64,000 nt of DNA from Euglena gracilis (taxonomy: Eukaryota > Euglenida > Euglenophyceae > Euglenales). Positions 35,801-50,576 of this stretch are shown here, in pieces. Every line of letters starts with the position of its first letter. Positions within the stretch are counted from its first letter, which is position 1. Made by a program: the position numbers and the translations under genes. Below the pieces are notes generated by a model. The model saw only the letters and a list, made by a program, of their open reading frames with translations, was not told the origin of the DNA and made no database searches. Where the stretch lies: NCBI GenBank assembly GCA_039621445.1, contig CP154957.1, positions 33,254,942 through 33,318,941 on the forward strand, read 5' to 3'.

Positions 35801-38644
35801 TGGTGCACCATCGCGGTGGCCAAAGCATCCTCCATTCCTGCACACTCACTGGGACGGAGGTGGGAGGCCATGGGAGACCTGCTTCGCGTCGGCGTTGAGG
35901 GCGCGGTTGGGGAGCGGGTGCTGCCGGTGCACCCAAACAATGGCCTCAAAGTACAGCTCCAACGTGGCCTTTTCCTTCTCGCTCATCATGTCGGTGGTAA
36001 CCTGCAAGATGGGGGGGGGACTGGTGTATGTGCGACATTGTTCGCGACGAAAAATCAAACACATTTTGATCGGATAAAGAAGGTTGGGCACCCAAAAACA
36101 ACAAAAATTGCAAAAAAAAACGATAACCCAATTCTGACATGGAAAAAAATTCAGGAATTTGTATCGATTTTTGCAAACAATGATGAAAAATGGTCTGCTT
36201 TAGATTCTTTGTGCCTTTCTCTCCCAAAAGGAACATGTCTATAATGAAGGATGTGTTCGAAAAAAATTGGGTACCGGGGGGGGGGGAAATCTGACCGGGA
36301 ACAATTGCCGACGGGAAAAATTCTGCCGGGAAAAATATTGGACGAAACCTTAAAATGCCGGGAAAAATCCTGAACGCTCGCTTAAACCAGGCGGGAAAAA
36401 ATATTGGACAGCTGAAAAAAAACTGCAAAGGTTTTGCGCCAACCAGCAGTTGAACGAGAAAGCACGGCTGCACCAGGTGAAATCAATCAGAACGCGTACA
36501 TTCCGCAGGGTTGTTTTTTTTTCTGTCCCTTGGGTTTTGATTGCAAGCAGACATAAAAAAACATGAAATTAACAAAATAATTTTGAAGAGCAAAGGCAGG
36601 AGGTACAACACCGATTCCCGAGAGGAAGAAGAATTCCTGCTTCAAATCGGCGCGCAGCGCCGAAGATTTTTTTTGGGGGGTGGTCATTCACTAGAGGAAA
36701 TTGGATTTTCCTTAAATCTGCCGGGAAAAATCCTGGACGGATCCTTAAAAAGGCGGGAAAAATCCTGGACAAAATTTCGTCCAGAATTTTTCCCACAACA
36801 TTTTTTCCCGTACAAGTTTTTTCCCCCTCCGGTATCCCTTTCCCGACTGCACCCAAAATGAAAAACATAAAATACCTGACTGACTGAGGTGTTTATGAGG
36901 TGGATGAGGACCAGGTGCAGACAATGAGAATGGGCTTGCCTTTGCCATATCTGTTGGTTGTCATTTCCACACAAGACGACGTGCGAACTTGCAAAATTCT
37001 GAATCCTCCGCGGCCATACCTTCATGTTCTGGAACAGACCACTGGCCATTTCGTGATACTGCTTCGTCTCCAATCCTTTTGTGGAAAGGAGCCGCTGCAC
37101 GACGCCCACAACCTGCAGAGAGGGAAGGGAGGGGAAAACGTTTGGCCGCCGGGCAATGATTGAACATTTGGATCATTCCAGTCCAAACACCACAATGTAC
37201 TTTTCCATTGTTCGCGCACAGCTGTGGGCCAAGACTGCGCTGATAACGGGAAAAAGGCGATACTGTTCACCCAACCTTGCCACCTTTTTGGCCAGGTCCG
37301 GCTGACATTGTTTTCAGCACAGGGTGAAAAAAATTGAAATAATTGAGAATGTTCAAGAATGGTGTTTTTTGGGGAGGGTTTTGGGGGGGTTCAATGTTCG
37401 CACCACGCTTCTTGTTGAAGAAGGTTGCTACAAGCAAGAAGGGATAAAAGAGGTGCCTAAAGGGGTGCCTAAAGGGGTGCCTAAAGAGCGTCAAGTTCAA
37501 TTCGCAGTTGAGGGGGGTGGGCTTTTGGGCTGGGCAGAGCCGCCCCACAACGCTGAAGTTGCAGTGAGCCACTTGCGGGAAAGATTGGCCAGGAAAGCCC
37601 AAACCAGGACCCAAAGCTGACCCCCCCAGGGAGGGTATCGAATGAGAGGGGGGGATAGGGGGTTGGTCTGGACCCTCCTCCCCCCCGGGTTAAAAAAAAA
37701 CGGCGCAAAAGCGCCGGAAAAATTTGGATGAATCTGCCGGGGCAAAGCGCTGGGGAAGAAATAAAATATTTTTTTTGGGTTCCCGGGGGGGGCCGGGGGG
37801 GGGGGGTAAGACCTTCCCCTGGGTCAATACTCAATACCCTGCCCCAGGGTCCCTGCGGTGAGCAGGCGTCCCATAGCACGATGCAACCCCCCCTCCCCAG
37901 GTTGTTTGGGTGACTGTTTGGAGGAGAAACCATCACCCATCTGCAGTGAGGGAGCCCGACGTTCAATAATCAGCGGAAAGCCAGTTGGAAGTTGCTTTGG
38001 ACCCGCAAAAAATTCACACCGCAAACAATATATGTTTGCACACAAATTTGGGGAAACCACTGCCACCATGATGCAGCGGCAAAGCAGGGGAACTGTGTGT
38101 AGGGGGGGGGGGGCGACCTTTTCCAGGAAGGTGGTGGGCCGGGGCTTGGCGAAGACGCGCTTCAGGGCGCTGGCGAGGCCCTGGACCGCCCGGGGCAGGT
38201 CGCGGCACGTGCGGTGGCAGATACGGTCCGCGAGGCTGAGGAAATCCTCCACCGCCCCGTCACCCCGGCTGTGGGTGGGGATTGCAAGGGGATGAGAATG
38301 CACAATTTGCGTGTTGTGTGTGCGCGCACGCGCATGTGTGTGTGCGCGCACGCGTGTGTGTGTGCGTGTGCGTGTGTGTGCGTGTGGGTGGGTGGGTGTG
38401 TGTGGGTGTGGGTGTGGGTGGGTGTGTGTGTACGCGCGCGGCGCGCATGCGTGTTCGTATTGCAAACCGAAAGCCTCTGTCTCTGGGGACCAACAGCAAC
38501 GCACTGCTGGGGCACAAGGCAACCCGCAGGATCCGCAGAGGTGCACACCTGGAGGCCACCAGAGACTCCGGAGAGTATGGGTAGAGGGTGGTGCCCACGG
38601 TGTGCAGCCCGGACTCCTCCGTCCGATCACTCAGCAACAGCGGC
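29842..38644 (-). CDS. PIAS/Siz-type SUMO E3 ligase (SP-RING), multi-exon
   Basis: An SP-RING protein, the class that promotes SUMO transfer from Ubc9. Minus exons with agreeing phases: 38644-38549, 38268-38118 (EDFLSLADRICHRTC), 37112-37020, 36001-35879 and 35587 to about 35470; then, across one unresolved junction, 34254-34071, 33995-33870, 33360-33214, 32214-32098 and 29970-29842. The exon at 33360 has ACPLTLTRITVPARS, then CQHVQCFDLRTYV; the next has CWACPICSTRVSATDLIVSP and FFQALLQEV. Together these give the Cys/His ligands and CPIC box of the SP-RING. The loop between CFD and CPIC is about ten residues longer than usual, unless an earlier in-phase donor (after KSDA) is used. The last exon ends RPPQEEVVLSDDD, a hydrophobic core plus acidic tail like a SUMO-interacting motif. 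The helical exons 38644-35470 match no domain I know; SAP and PINIT were not identified. The gene may begin further upstream. Confidence 0.75.
29963..31817. mobile_element. TIR element CCAAGCACCTATAG, 6-bp TSD ACGTCG
   Basis: The left end CCAAGCACCTATAGT and the complement of the right end CCAAGCACCTTTAGT match except at one base. The flanks carry ACGTCG on both sides (29957-29962 and 31818-31823). Both ends are followed by TTTTCGGCCA repeats. A second, inner inverted pair CTATAGGTGGGGG / CCCCCACCTATAG lies near 30027 and 31752, which suggests a nested insertion. The element occupies most of the last intron of the PIAS-like gene. Its left terminus supplies the apparent 3' splice site of the last exon. 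Confidence 0.8.
30463..31145 (-). pseudogene. Frame-shifted coding relic inside the TIR element
   Basis: Protein-like, GC3-biased sequence runs continuously on the minus strand but hops between frames without splice signals. In order: ASDAWRMLYKELARIGRFGT; NRVVRFDPTEQQHSHRTLLV and NAEKRTMSHRMLCALLHRGL; RVYTEVQLAKVKLSRVYGRG; FHLQPVYNIVLKDQAVRMFN; then, after a one-base shift at a C run, ARLIQINIDAVEYCVRPEHQ. At least four frame changes are needed. It is most simply a decayed gene carried by the element, though homopolymer errors could explain some shifts. I do not recognise the family. Confidence 0.55.
34285..34446. repeat. (GT)n-rich intron microsatellite
   Basis: Irregular GT and GTGC runs between the PIAS-like exon at 34254 and upstream sequence. 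Confidence 0.9.
36268..36838. repeat. Dispersed GGGAAAAATCCTGGAC repeats between inverted ends
   Basis: The motif GCCGGGAAAAATCCTGGAC and variants occurs at least eight times in two clusters (36285-36420 and 36715-36795). The outer ends, GGTACCGGGGGGGGGGAAA near 36270 and TTTTCCCCCTCCGGTATCC near 36830, are roughly inverted. This may be a degenerate element in a PIAS-like intron. One more unit (GGGGAAAATCCTGGAC) lies at 52736. Confidence 0.6.
38310..38446. repeat. (GT)n / (GGGT)n microsatellite
   Basis: GTGTGCGC, GTGGGTGGGT and related units directly upstream (minus strand) of the PIAS-like exon at 38268. Confidence 0.95.
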
Positions 38645-39562
38645 CTGCCGGGTGGTGCATCCCCACTGTCAGGGAAACACCGGGACACAGGGGGAGCACC
38701 ATTCTGAATCCACCCCGGCAGATCTCCAAGAGTGCTTGTGTCGATGGAAAGCATCTTGGTTTGTTCCGACATGAAAATTTCCAGCTTTGATTTGATCTTT
38801 GGTTTGGTTTGTTCCCGGTGAATGGATTCAAATACTTTTAAACTATTCCCCATCATTCACCTTTAAAAAAAAAAAAATCGTTGAGAAATCACGCAATATA
38901 CAAACTATCACGTTTTGCCACAAGCGATTTACCAGACAACCATCATTTACAAATCAACACAGTGCAAATGTGGATGAACAATGAAGAACACGAAGAAAAA
39001 AAATGGCAGCTGAATTCTACTTGCCCCCCCCCCCTGGGGGGGCAAAAAAGAATTCTGGAAATAGAAATATCCTGGAAAAGTTCACAAAATCATAATAAAT
39101 GCAATTTGTTGAACCACCGCGAACCTTCTCATCCAAAACCACTCACTCCCATCTTGCTGGCTCCTTATGGCACCAACCTTGATGGCAATTTTTTTTATCA
39201 CTCCTCAAAACACAGTGCTATTGCACAAAATTTTTCATGTTGGTTCTTCTTTCTGGGTTTTCTTGACCAACATCACATCTATGGTGGGATTTTCTTGATG
39301 CCTATTTTTTGAATAAATAATAAAAAACAACATTATCGTAATGACATATTAAGAACACTGCCAAACAGGAATTGTCTCTGCATTTTTTTTCTTTTTACAA
39401 TAAGGTGCATGGCTTGATCATTCTGCAAAAAAATGGTGTTGTCCCATTGAAAAATAACAGTTTAAGCTATGCACCGTTTTCAAAGAAACCTTCAGCGACA
39501 AACGTGAGGGAATCGAAGAGGAGGACCCACATGCCGCTGGCCGGTGGGGGGGCGGCAGTGAC

Positions 39563-39783
39563 CTTTCCGTTTGTCACGGGGGTGGGGGCACCGTTCTCGT
39601 GGGGCGGCGGGGGGCGGCTGTCCCGTTCGACGCCACTGCGCGGGCGGTCCCGGTCCCGGTCCCGATCCCGGTCGCGGTCGCGGGGGCGGTCGGCGGCCTC
39701 GGCATGGGGCCGGCGGCGGCCGGGGTCGGGGCTGCGGCGGTGGCTGGGCGGGCGGGGGGCCTCCGGGGTGGGGGACCGCCGGC
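39563..39783 (-). CDS. Arg/Asp-repeat (RD) exon, splicing-factor-like
   Basis: After CACTGAG the minus frame reads RSPTPEAPRPPSHRRSPDPG, then PRDRDRDRDRDRDRPRSGVE, and ends TPVTNGK before a GTCACT donor. RD/RS-rich tracts are typical of nuclear RNA-processing proteins. Start phase 2 and end phase 0. It may belong to the same transcript as the RS exon at 42.1 kb, but the phases do not agree with the limits I chose. It may also be the 5' part of the PIAS-like gene. Confidence 0.5.
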
Positions 39784-39847
39784 CTCAGTGGCCCACAGCG
39801 CCGTGGACGGGCAAACCCCACCAGTGCCGTGGGGTATGCCCGTGTGG

Positions 39848-39856
39848 TGTGGCACA

Positions 39857-39925
<69 letters not shown>

Positions 39926-41801
39926 ACACCCACACACACACACACCCACACACACACCCACACACACACACCCACACCCACACCCACACCCACACACCCC
40001 CACACACCCACACCCACACCCACACACACACAGCCACACACCCACCCACAACACACCACCACCCACCCACGCACCAACACACCAAACACACACCACACCC
40101 ACCCACCCACACAAACACACCCCACCCACCCACCCACACACACACCCACCCACCCACACACCACACAACCCCCACCCACCCACCCGCACACACACACACA
40201 CCCACCCACCACACACACCCACCCACCCACCCACCCACAGCACACACCACACACACACACCACACACACACACACACACACACCCACACACACACACACA
40301 CAAACCACACCACAGCAAACACACAAACACACACACACACACACACACACCTCACACCCACCACACACACACCTCACACACACCCACCCCCCACCCACAC
40401 ACACACATCACCCCACACACACGCCACACACACACACACACACACCTCACACACACCCGCCCACACACGCACACCCACCCACCCACACCCACCACCCACA
40501 CCCACGCACACACCACCCACACCACACACACACGCACACACCACCCACCACCCACACACCCACACCACCCACCACAAACCACCCACCCACCCACCCACCC
40601 ACCCACCCACCACACCCCACCCACCCACCCCCACCACACCCACCCACCCACCCACCCACACACCCACACCACCACCCACCCAACCCACCCACCCACCCCA
40701 CCCACCCCACCACCCACCCACCCACCCACCACACACCAACACCCACCCACCCACCACACCACACACCCACCACCCACCACCCACCCACACACCCCCACCC
40801 ACCACCCACCCACCCACCCACCCACCACCCACCCACCCACCCCACCCACACCCACCCACCCACCCACCCACCCACCCACCCACCCAACCCACCCACCCAA
40901 CCCACCCACCCAACCCACCCACCCACCCACCCACCCAACCCACCCACCCAACCCACCCACCAACCCACCCACCCAACCCACCCACCCAACCCACCCACCC
41001 ACCCACCCACCCACCCACCCACCCACCCACCCACCCACCCACCCCACCCACCCACACACCCACCCACACACCACCCACACACCCACCCACCCCACCCACC
41101 CACCCACCCACCCACCCACCCACCCACCCACCCACCCAACCCACCCACCCACCCACCCACCCACCCACCCACCCACCCCCCACCCACCCACCCACCCACC
41201 CACCCACCCCCCCCACCCACCCCCACCCACCCCCCACCCCCCCCACCCACCCCACCCCCCCCACACACCCCACCCACCCCACACACCCCACACACCCCAC
41301 ACACAACACCCACACACCAACCACACCCACCCACCCCACCCACCCACCCACCCACCCACCCACCCACCACCCACCCACCCAACCCACCCACCCAACCCAC
41401 CCACCCAACCCACCCACCCACCCACCCACCCACCCAACCCACCCACCCAACCCAACCCACAACCCACCCACCCAACCCACCCACCCACCCACCCACCCAA
41501 CCCACCCACCCACCCACCCACCCAACCCACCCACCCAACCCACCCACCCACCCACCCACCCACCCACCCACCCCCACACCCACCCACTCACCCCCCCACC
41601 CCCCCACCCACACCCCCACCCACCCCTCACCCACCCACACACCCCCCAACCCCCGCCCACCCCCCCACCCACCCCCCCACTCACTCACTCACTCACACAC
41701 CCACCCACTCACTCACTCACTCATTCACGTACTCACTCACTCACGCACTCACGCACTCACTCACGCACTCAACGCACTCACTCACACCACACACACACAA
41801 C

Positions 41802-41838
<37 letters not shown>
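39848..41838. repeat. 2-kb CA / CCCA / CCCAA satellite
   Basis: Runs of CA at both ends grade into CCCA and CCCACCCAA units and then (CACT)n near 41680-41790. It lies between the RD and RS exons and is probably intronic. Open frames of 400-840 codons on both strands (Thr-His-Pro or Gly-Trp-Val repeats) are artefacts of the array. Confidence 0.98.
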
Positions 41839-41840
<2 letters not shown>

Positions 41841-41907
41841 GCCCTCCTTCCCATGTCGGGGGGGGTGGGGGAGGGAAGAATGGTGTAAATCGGCGAACCG
41901 TTAGGGA

Positions 41908-41992
41908 TGGTGTGTGTGTGTGTGTGTGCGCGCGCGCGTGTGTGTGCGCGCGCGTGTGTGTGTGGATGTGTGTGTGTGTGTGTGTGTGAGAC
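41908..41992. repeat. (GT)n/(GC)n microsatellite
   Basis: GTGTGT and GCGCGC tracts immediately downstream (minus strand) of the RS exon, so its 5' splice site is followed closely by repeat. Confidence 0.9.
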
Positions 41993-42023
41993 AGGGGGGG
42001 GGGGCGGCGGCGTGGTGGGTCAC

Positions 42024-42196
42024 TGGCTGGGGCCGGCGCTCGCCGTCTTGGGGGCGGCGGGGGCGCTTGAGGCGGGCCTCCGCGCCGGGGGAGGGCGACC
42101 GCCGGGACCGCTTGGCGGGCCGGGGGCTGCGGCTGCGACTACGGCTGGGGGGCGGGGGCGGCGGGCGCCGGCGCTCCTTTGGGGGGCTGGTGGGCC
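42024..42196 (-). CDS. Arg/Ser-rich (RS) exon, splicing-factor-like
   Basis: Between CCCCTTCAG and CAGCCA-GTGACC the minus frame reads PTSPPKERRRPPPPPPSRSR, continuing SRSPRPAKRSRRSPSPG and ending GERRPQP. It is a clear RS domain with basic nuclear-localisation-like clusters. It may start further upstream at the GTGAG near 42230 (MRQFLLVTSP). Gene identity unknown. Confidence 0.6.
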
Positions 42197-42239
42197 CTGA
42201 AGGGGACGTGACGAGGAGGAACTGCCTCACCCAGACAGC

Positions 42240-44660
42240 AACAGGGGGGGCGATAGGTGAAAAATCTCCCCTTAGCCGGTGGGGGGAGGCAGTGTGGCTA
42301 AAAATTACGGAAGACGAAAATTACGGCAAAAATAAAAAAATACGAGAAAAAATTATGGCAAAATTTGGGTATTTTGCCAAAATATCTGTTTTCCGTAATT
42401 TTTAGCCGCACTGTAAAGCCTCCGCCACCAATGGGGGAACGTTTTGAGCTGTACCCCCCCTACGGCCTTACATCCTAGGAACCAAATCTGCATCTCCCCC
42501 CCCCCCCGAGCGTCCGTAAAATGATGGTGAAAAGATGGTACACAAACGTTCCATGTTTGGTTGTTTCTGTGCAGAGCTTTGTCCAGGCGGCCCCAAATGC
42601 GATGAGGCGAACTGTTTACCCATGTGACCCAGTTCGCGATGGAAATTGTCAAGAAATCGTCCCCCAGGAAGCAGGGCAACTCCTCTGACTGCACTAAATT
42701 TCTTTGGGTTCTACAATTTTGAACAGAGTGGCCACACACTGCATCCACGGTGCAATATACGTTGAAGAGTTCTTAGAACTGTCATACACTACTGGACGAA
42801 CTTCCCTAAGGCGACAGAACATAATCGTTCTTCTCCATTTCCACACCAACTCAGGTCCAGACTTGTGCTGTGCGGCTCTTGGTAGAACAGCCTTCAGAGG
42901 GAGGAATTGGGTAATACGCGTCAGAGGGAGGTATTGGGCATACGAGAGGGCGAATAATCCGACTCCGACCGGTGGGACGGCATTGGGGAGTTGCCGACGC
43001 TCTGGCAGGCTGCCTTCCAAAGCACAAGCAACACACTTCATGAATGGATTCCTGATGCGAAATATGGTGCGGATCGCTCAACCTTGCCATTTGAGTGCTC
43101 GCCATCAAAAATGAACCGGTGACCTTTCTGCCTGAATGGGTGTGCTTTGTAGGATTAACCAGAGCATGGAAAGGTGGAAGGAAATAGCTGGTTGCTGTAG
43201 GGTGGAACCATGGGAGATGGTGCCGCAGCCCGCCGCAACCCCTGTGTCCAGGTGCTGCCGCCAGCTTCCAAGCTTCACGGCAATTAATGCGTCCATTTAA
43301 AAGAGTAGTGTTAGGGCCAGGATTCTCATGCAAGCATTTTAACCACCGCCACTCACCGTTGTTATGTTGACCTTAACAAGATACTCAGTGAACCCAAAGC
43401 GCTGCCAAACTACATGGGGGACCTGAGCAAGGTTCAGAGGTTTCCTCAAAGGCCAATTTACCACGCAAATATGCGCACACATGGCAATCGCAAGTGCGTA
43501 TGTCTGTGAGAACTCACTGGTGGCCTTGGGCTGCGGGCTGCCACCCCCCACATTTTGCCACCTCCCGCAATAACCTTCCTGGAAGGAAATGACGAATGGC
43601 GATGGTGATACATGGAAAGAAAGGCACACAAAAAATAATAACAGGGGCTAACGCAACATGGACTCTGGAGAAACATACGGTAATGATAATTCAACCCCCC
43701 AGACAGATAAAGAGGCGAGCCTGGGCCCTGAGGCGCGTACGGACACTACGCCATACACGGGACAAAGCCGGCAGGCAGAAAACAAAGTTCTGGAGAGAGA
43801 GAGAGAGAAAGAAGGAGAAGAAGAGAAACCGAGACCGAGACAGGTATGTGGATTCATTTGGGCCTGGAGTTCCATGCGGGCCAGAGAACTCTTATGGAGT
43901 CCCAGGGGGCCCAGTCAGCCGGCTGGAAAAAGGTGCTGGCTGGAAAAAAAAAGTGCTGACTGGACCCCCCCCCCCCCCCGAACCCCCCAGTAATGGGGGT
44001 TGGGGGGGGGGGGGGGGGTCCTGCCGGGCTGGCCCCTGGAAACAGGCAAAAAAGCCCAAATCCAGCTGGGTTGGACATTTTCAGGCAAAAAAGCTTTGAG
44101 GTCAAAACCCAAATAAGCCCCCCCCCCCAAAAGCCATTTTGGGCCATTTTGACCACTTTTCGAAAAAGTTCGGTGCTTTGTGCCGAATTTTTTTTGTGTC
44201 CAGCCCAGCTTCGCGGGCTGCAAAAAAATTTATTCCCACTTGACGCCGTGGGTGGAAAAAAGTGCTTGCTGGACCCTTACCCCTCGGGGGTAGGGTGGTG
44301 TCCGTGTAAGAAATTCTATGACACAAGCCCAAACACACCATAATTACCATTATTACCATGATCACCATAATAAAAATTCCATGACACCTTCGCAAACACA
44401 CATACCCCCCCTTCTGAGTTCCAAGTGGATGGTGCTTCGAAAACCTTTGTTCAGTCCCCCTGGGCTTCAACGCCTCCGGACTTTGCACCACAGCTCCGGG
44501 AGGGGGGAGCTCCTGCAGCACCGCCCATGTCGACCCCCCCCCCCCCCTCCGTCCCAAGGCCATATGACCTGAAACGTTGAATTTACAGGTACGTGCCCCA
44601 CCAACTGGCAACACTCACGAACGGTGCGATGCCGCGAGGACCGACGGAGAGGTGGGGGGG
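42240..44660. other. No supported gene; mixed intergenic DNA
   Basis: Positions 42290-42430 are an imperfect inverted repeat: TTACGGAAGACGAAAATTACGG with GTAATTTTTAGCCGCACTGT, and TGTGGCTAAAAATTACGG at the left. Positions 42850-43350 have balanced composition and several open frames but no recognisable protein. Positions 43900-44290 are a G/C-run element with CAGCTGGGTTGGA similar to sequence at 31.9-32.05 kb. Confidence 0.4.
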
Positions 44661-44673
44661 GTGGGGTCCGGCG

Positions 44674-47541
<2,868 letters not shown>

Positions 47542-48854
47542 CTCGGGAAGGTGGGGGGGGGGGCGGGTTGACCCAACCCCCCACCCACCACAGCCCCCCA
47601 TGGGATTTGGGGATTCCTCTTAGGCGGCCGGATTCGCACTTAAGCTTTTTTCCTTTGGATGCGCGCAATTGCGCAAATGTACCATTTTTTTGTAACCCCT
47701 GGGACCCTGTACCCTGACACCCAGAACACGATTTAAGAACCGTTACACCCATCTATTGGAGGGGATTAACTCCCAGTGGTCTGGTGTGCATGCTGCTTAC
47801 CAGGTGACGTTAATAGGGCTGGGGGTGAGACTGGTGCTGTTGTACATCAAACGGGAGAGAGGCACACACCCCTTGTGACGACACTTGGAAACGGTGCTGA
47901 CATGTTGGCTGAACTGGCTGTGATACTCCCGCCACCGGTGAGAACACACGGGGCCTCATGACATCACACACCACAGACACACAGACTACGTGAGGCAGCC
48001 GTCGCGCAATTGATGCAAATGCAAATGCGCAAATAAACATTTTATACACCGCTTCAAAATGATGTGTTTGTAGGAGCCTTAGAGCACACAAACAAAGTTG
48101 TTGATGCGCGCAAATGCGCGCATCAACAAACATCAGTTGTGCGATACCATCTCCTCCTCCGTGACAGCTGACGAACGCAATTCCTCACGCCAACCAATGG
48201 TTTGCACCACGATTACGTGGCGATGAAATTTGTGGTGAGAGGTGGTGTGGAGTGTTCACTGGAACACGGCATGTGACTGGCCAAAATTCGCCTGTCTCAC
48301 GTGTGTACATTTGTACTGCTGTTACCAGGCCCACACGGCCTGTTGTTTTGGCGTCATCCGTTTGGCAGTTAAACACCATGAATTGATGACATGCAAACGA
48401 CCGGTGACTGTTGGGCACCTTTTCTGCAACAGGACTGCGTTACAAGAAGACAAAATTTGGCACCTGAAATGCCTGGGATGTGTCCGGCCGGAGTCCGTTT
48501 TCTGGTTTTCTTTGCCATTTTTCCTTAAAAAACGTAAAAAACACCGGTTTTTGTGCATAATTTGGGGGGAGTGGGTCCCACTGCTTTGATGCACCCAATG
48601 CAGTGGTAAAGATTCAACACTTCCTTGCATCCAAAGTAACGGGTGCTTGAGGGCTATCTCTCTCCGGCTGCCGGTTGCCATGCACTGACACCACGTCGTC
48701 CCCCCAGTCTCACGCCCCGGTTGCGGGGTATAACGTGGCCGCTACCGTGTGTGTTGTTGTGCCGGGGAGGTCAATGCCGGTCTGGTGGGTGCTGAAGCAT
48801 CAGCAGCTGATGGGGCTGCAGCGGGAGGGTTACGGTAGTGGGATGGACAGTAGT

Positions 48855-49262
48855 AGGAGGATCTCGATCCTCCTCGAACGTCGTTCGAGGTGGTTCGAGA
48901 TCCTCCTCGAACGTCGTTCGAGGTCGTTCGAGGAGGATCAAAATCCTCCTCGAACGTCGTTCGAGGTCGTTCGAGGAGGATCAAAATCCTCCTCGAGTGT
49001 CGTTCGAGGTCGTTCGAGGAGGATCAAAATCCTCCTCGAATGTCGTTCGAGGTCGTTCGAGGAGGATCAAAATCCTCCTCGAATGTCGTTCGAGGTCGTT
49101 CGAGGAGGATCAAAATCCTCCTCGAATGTCGTTCGAGGTCGTTCGAGGAGGATCGAAATCCTCCTCGAATGTCGTTCGAGGTCATTCGAGGAGGATCAAA
49201 ATCCTCCTCGAATGTCGTTCGAGGTCGTTCGAGGAGGAGTTCAATATCCTCCTCGAATGTCG
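48855..49262. repeat. 43-bp palindromic tandem array A
   Basis: About nine head-to-tail copies of a 43-base unit containing GAGGAGGATCAAAATCCTCCTC, an imperfect hairpin, and GTCGTTCGAGGTCGTTCGAG. Copies differ mainly at CGAACG/CGAATG/CGAGTG and at ATCAAAAT/ATCGAAAT. Located inside the 4.7-kb transposon. Confidence 0.95.
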
Positions 49263-50500
49263 TTCAGGGAATATTTTTGAATAAATGAGTGTATTCCTGC
49301 GTAAGAAAAAAACATGTTTCTTTTAAAACGCGTGGAAAATTTCCCCCTACAGGGTACCAGCTACCCCAAAGAGTCGCCCAACTAGGGTTAATACACATGG
49401 GGGGACCCTCGCTCGGCGCCTTCGGCGCCTCGCTCGGGTCCCCCCATGTTTTTAACACTAGTTGGGCGACTCTTTGGGGTCGCTGTGTACCCTGTAGAGG
49501 GAAATATAGCAACGATGAGCGGGATGGTTACAACCATTGGGGATGAAATCTTAACCCTAACCCTATTCCTTCTAATAACCTCAGAAATTCTCTCGGTACA
49601 AGAATATTTTTGAACAAAAATATTTATGAACAAGTGCATTCCTCCTCAATATCCTTCTCGAATGTCGTTCAGGGAATATTTTTGAATAAATGAGTGTATT
49701 CCTGCCTAAGAAAAAATATGTTTCTTTTAGAACGCGTGGAAAATTTCCCCCTACAGGGTACCAGCTACCCCAAAGAGTCGCCCAACTAGGGTTAATACAC
49801 ATGGGGGGACCCTCGCTCTGCGTCTTCGTCGCCTCGCTCGGGTCCCCCCATGCTTTTAACCCTAGTTGGGCGACTCATATGACTCGCAGTGTACCCTGTA
49901 GAGGGAAATATTGCAACGATGAGCGGGATGGTTACAACCATTGGGGATGAAATCTTAACCCTAACCCTATTCCTTCTAATAACCTCAGAAATTCTCTCGG
50001 TATATGAATATTTTTGTTCATTATTTATTTGAAAAAAATATTTACGAATGTGTGCATTCCTGCGTAACAAAAGAACAAACAAGCAGACTCAAGAACAATG
50101 AACAATTGTAACAAACTCCCAAAAAAATTGCAACGTTCCTGCGTAAGAAAAAATATGTTTCTTTTAAAACGCGTGGAAAATTTCCCCCTACAGGGTACCA
50201 GCTACCCCAAAGAGTCGCCCAACTAGGGTTAATACACATGGGGGGACCCTCGCTCGGCGCCTTCGGCGCCTCGCTCGGGTCCCCCCATGTTTTTAACCCT
50301 AGTTGGGCGACTCTTTGGGTTCGCTGTGTACCCTGTAGAGGGAAATATAACAACGATGAGCGGGATGGTGACAACCATTGGGGATGAAATCTTAACCCTA
50401 ACCCTATTCCTTCTAATAACCTCAGAAATTCTCTCGGTATAAGAATATTTTTGAATAAAAATATTTATGAACAAGTGCATTCCTGCGTAAGAAAAAAACA
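49263..50500. repeat. Three direct repeats of about 400 bp with long hairpins
   Basis: Units begin near 49275, 49680 and 50130 with GTATTCCTGCGTAAGAAAAA or a variant. Each has a hairpin of about 110 bases (AGAGTCGCCCAACTAGGGTT with its complement, centred on GGCGCCTTCGGCGCC in two units), then TTAACCCTAACCCTATTCC and ACCTCAGAAATTCTCTCGGT. The second unit has a diverged loop. Confidence 0.92.
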
Positions 50501-50576
50501 AACAAGCAGAATCAAGAACAATGAACCATGCTAACAAACCCCAAAAAAACTTGCAACTGAAACTTGAATGCATGTA

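Noticed and set aside
39372-41888. Very long open frames (up to 838 codons, Thr-His-Pro repeats on plus; Gly-Trp-Val repeats on minus)
   Set aside because: They are simple translations of the CA/CCCA satellite; every frame is open and no unique coding sequence is included.
42851-43333. NPGP near a frame start, resembling a 2A-type motif at the start of a non-LTR retrotransposon protein
   Set aside because: The residues before NPGP (CLHE) do not fit the required D-x-E-x pattern, and no endonuclease or reverse-transcriptase motif follows.
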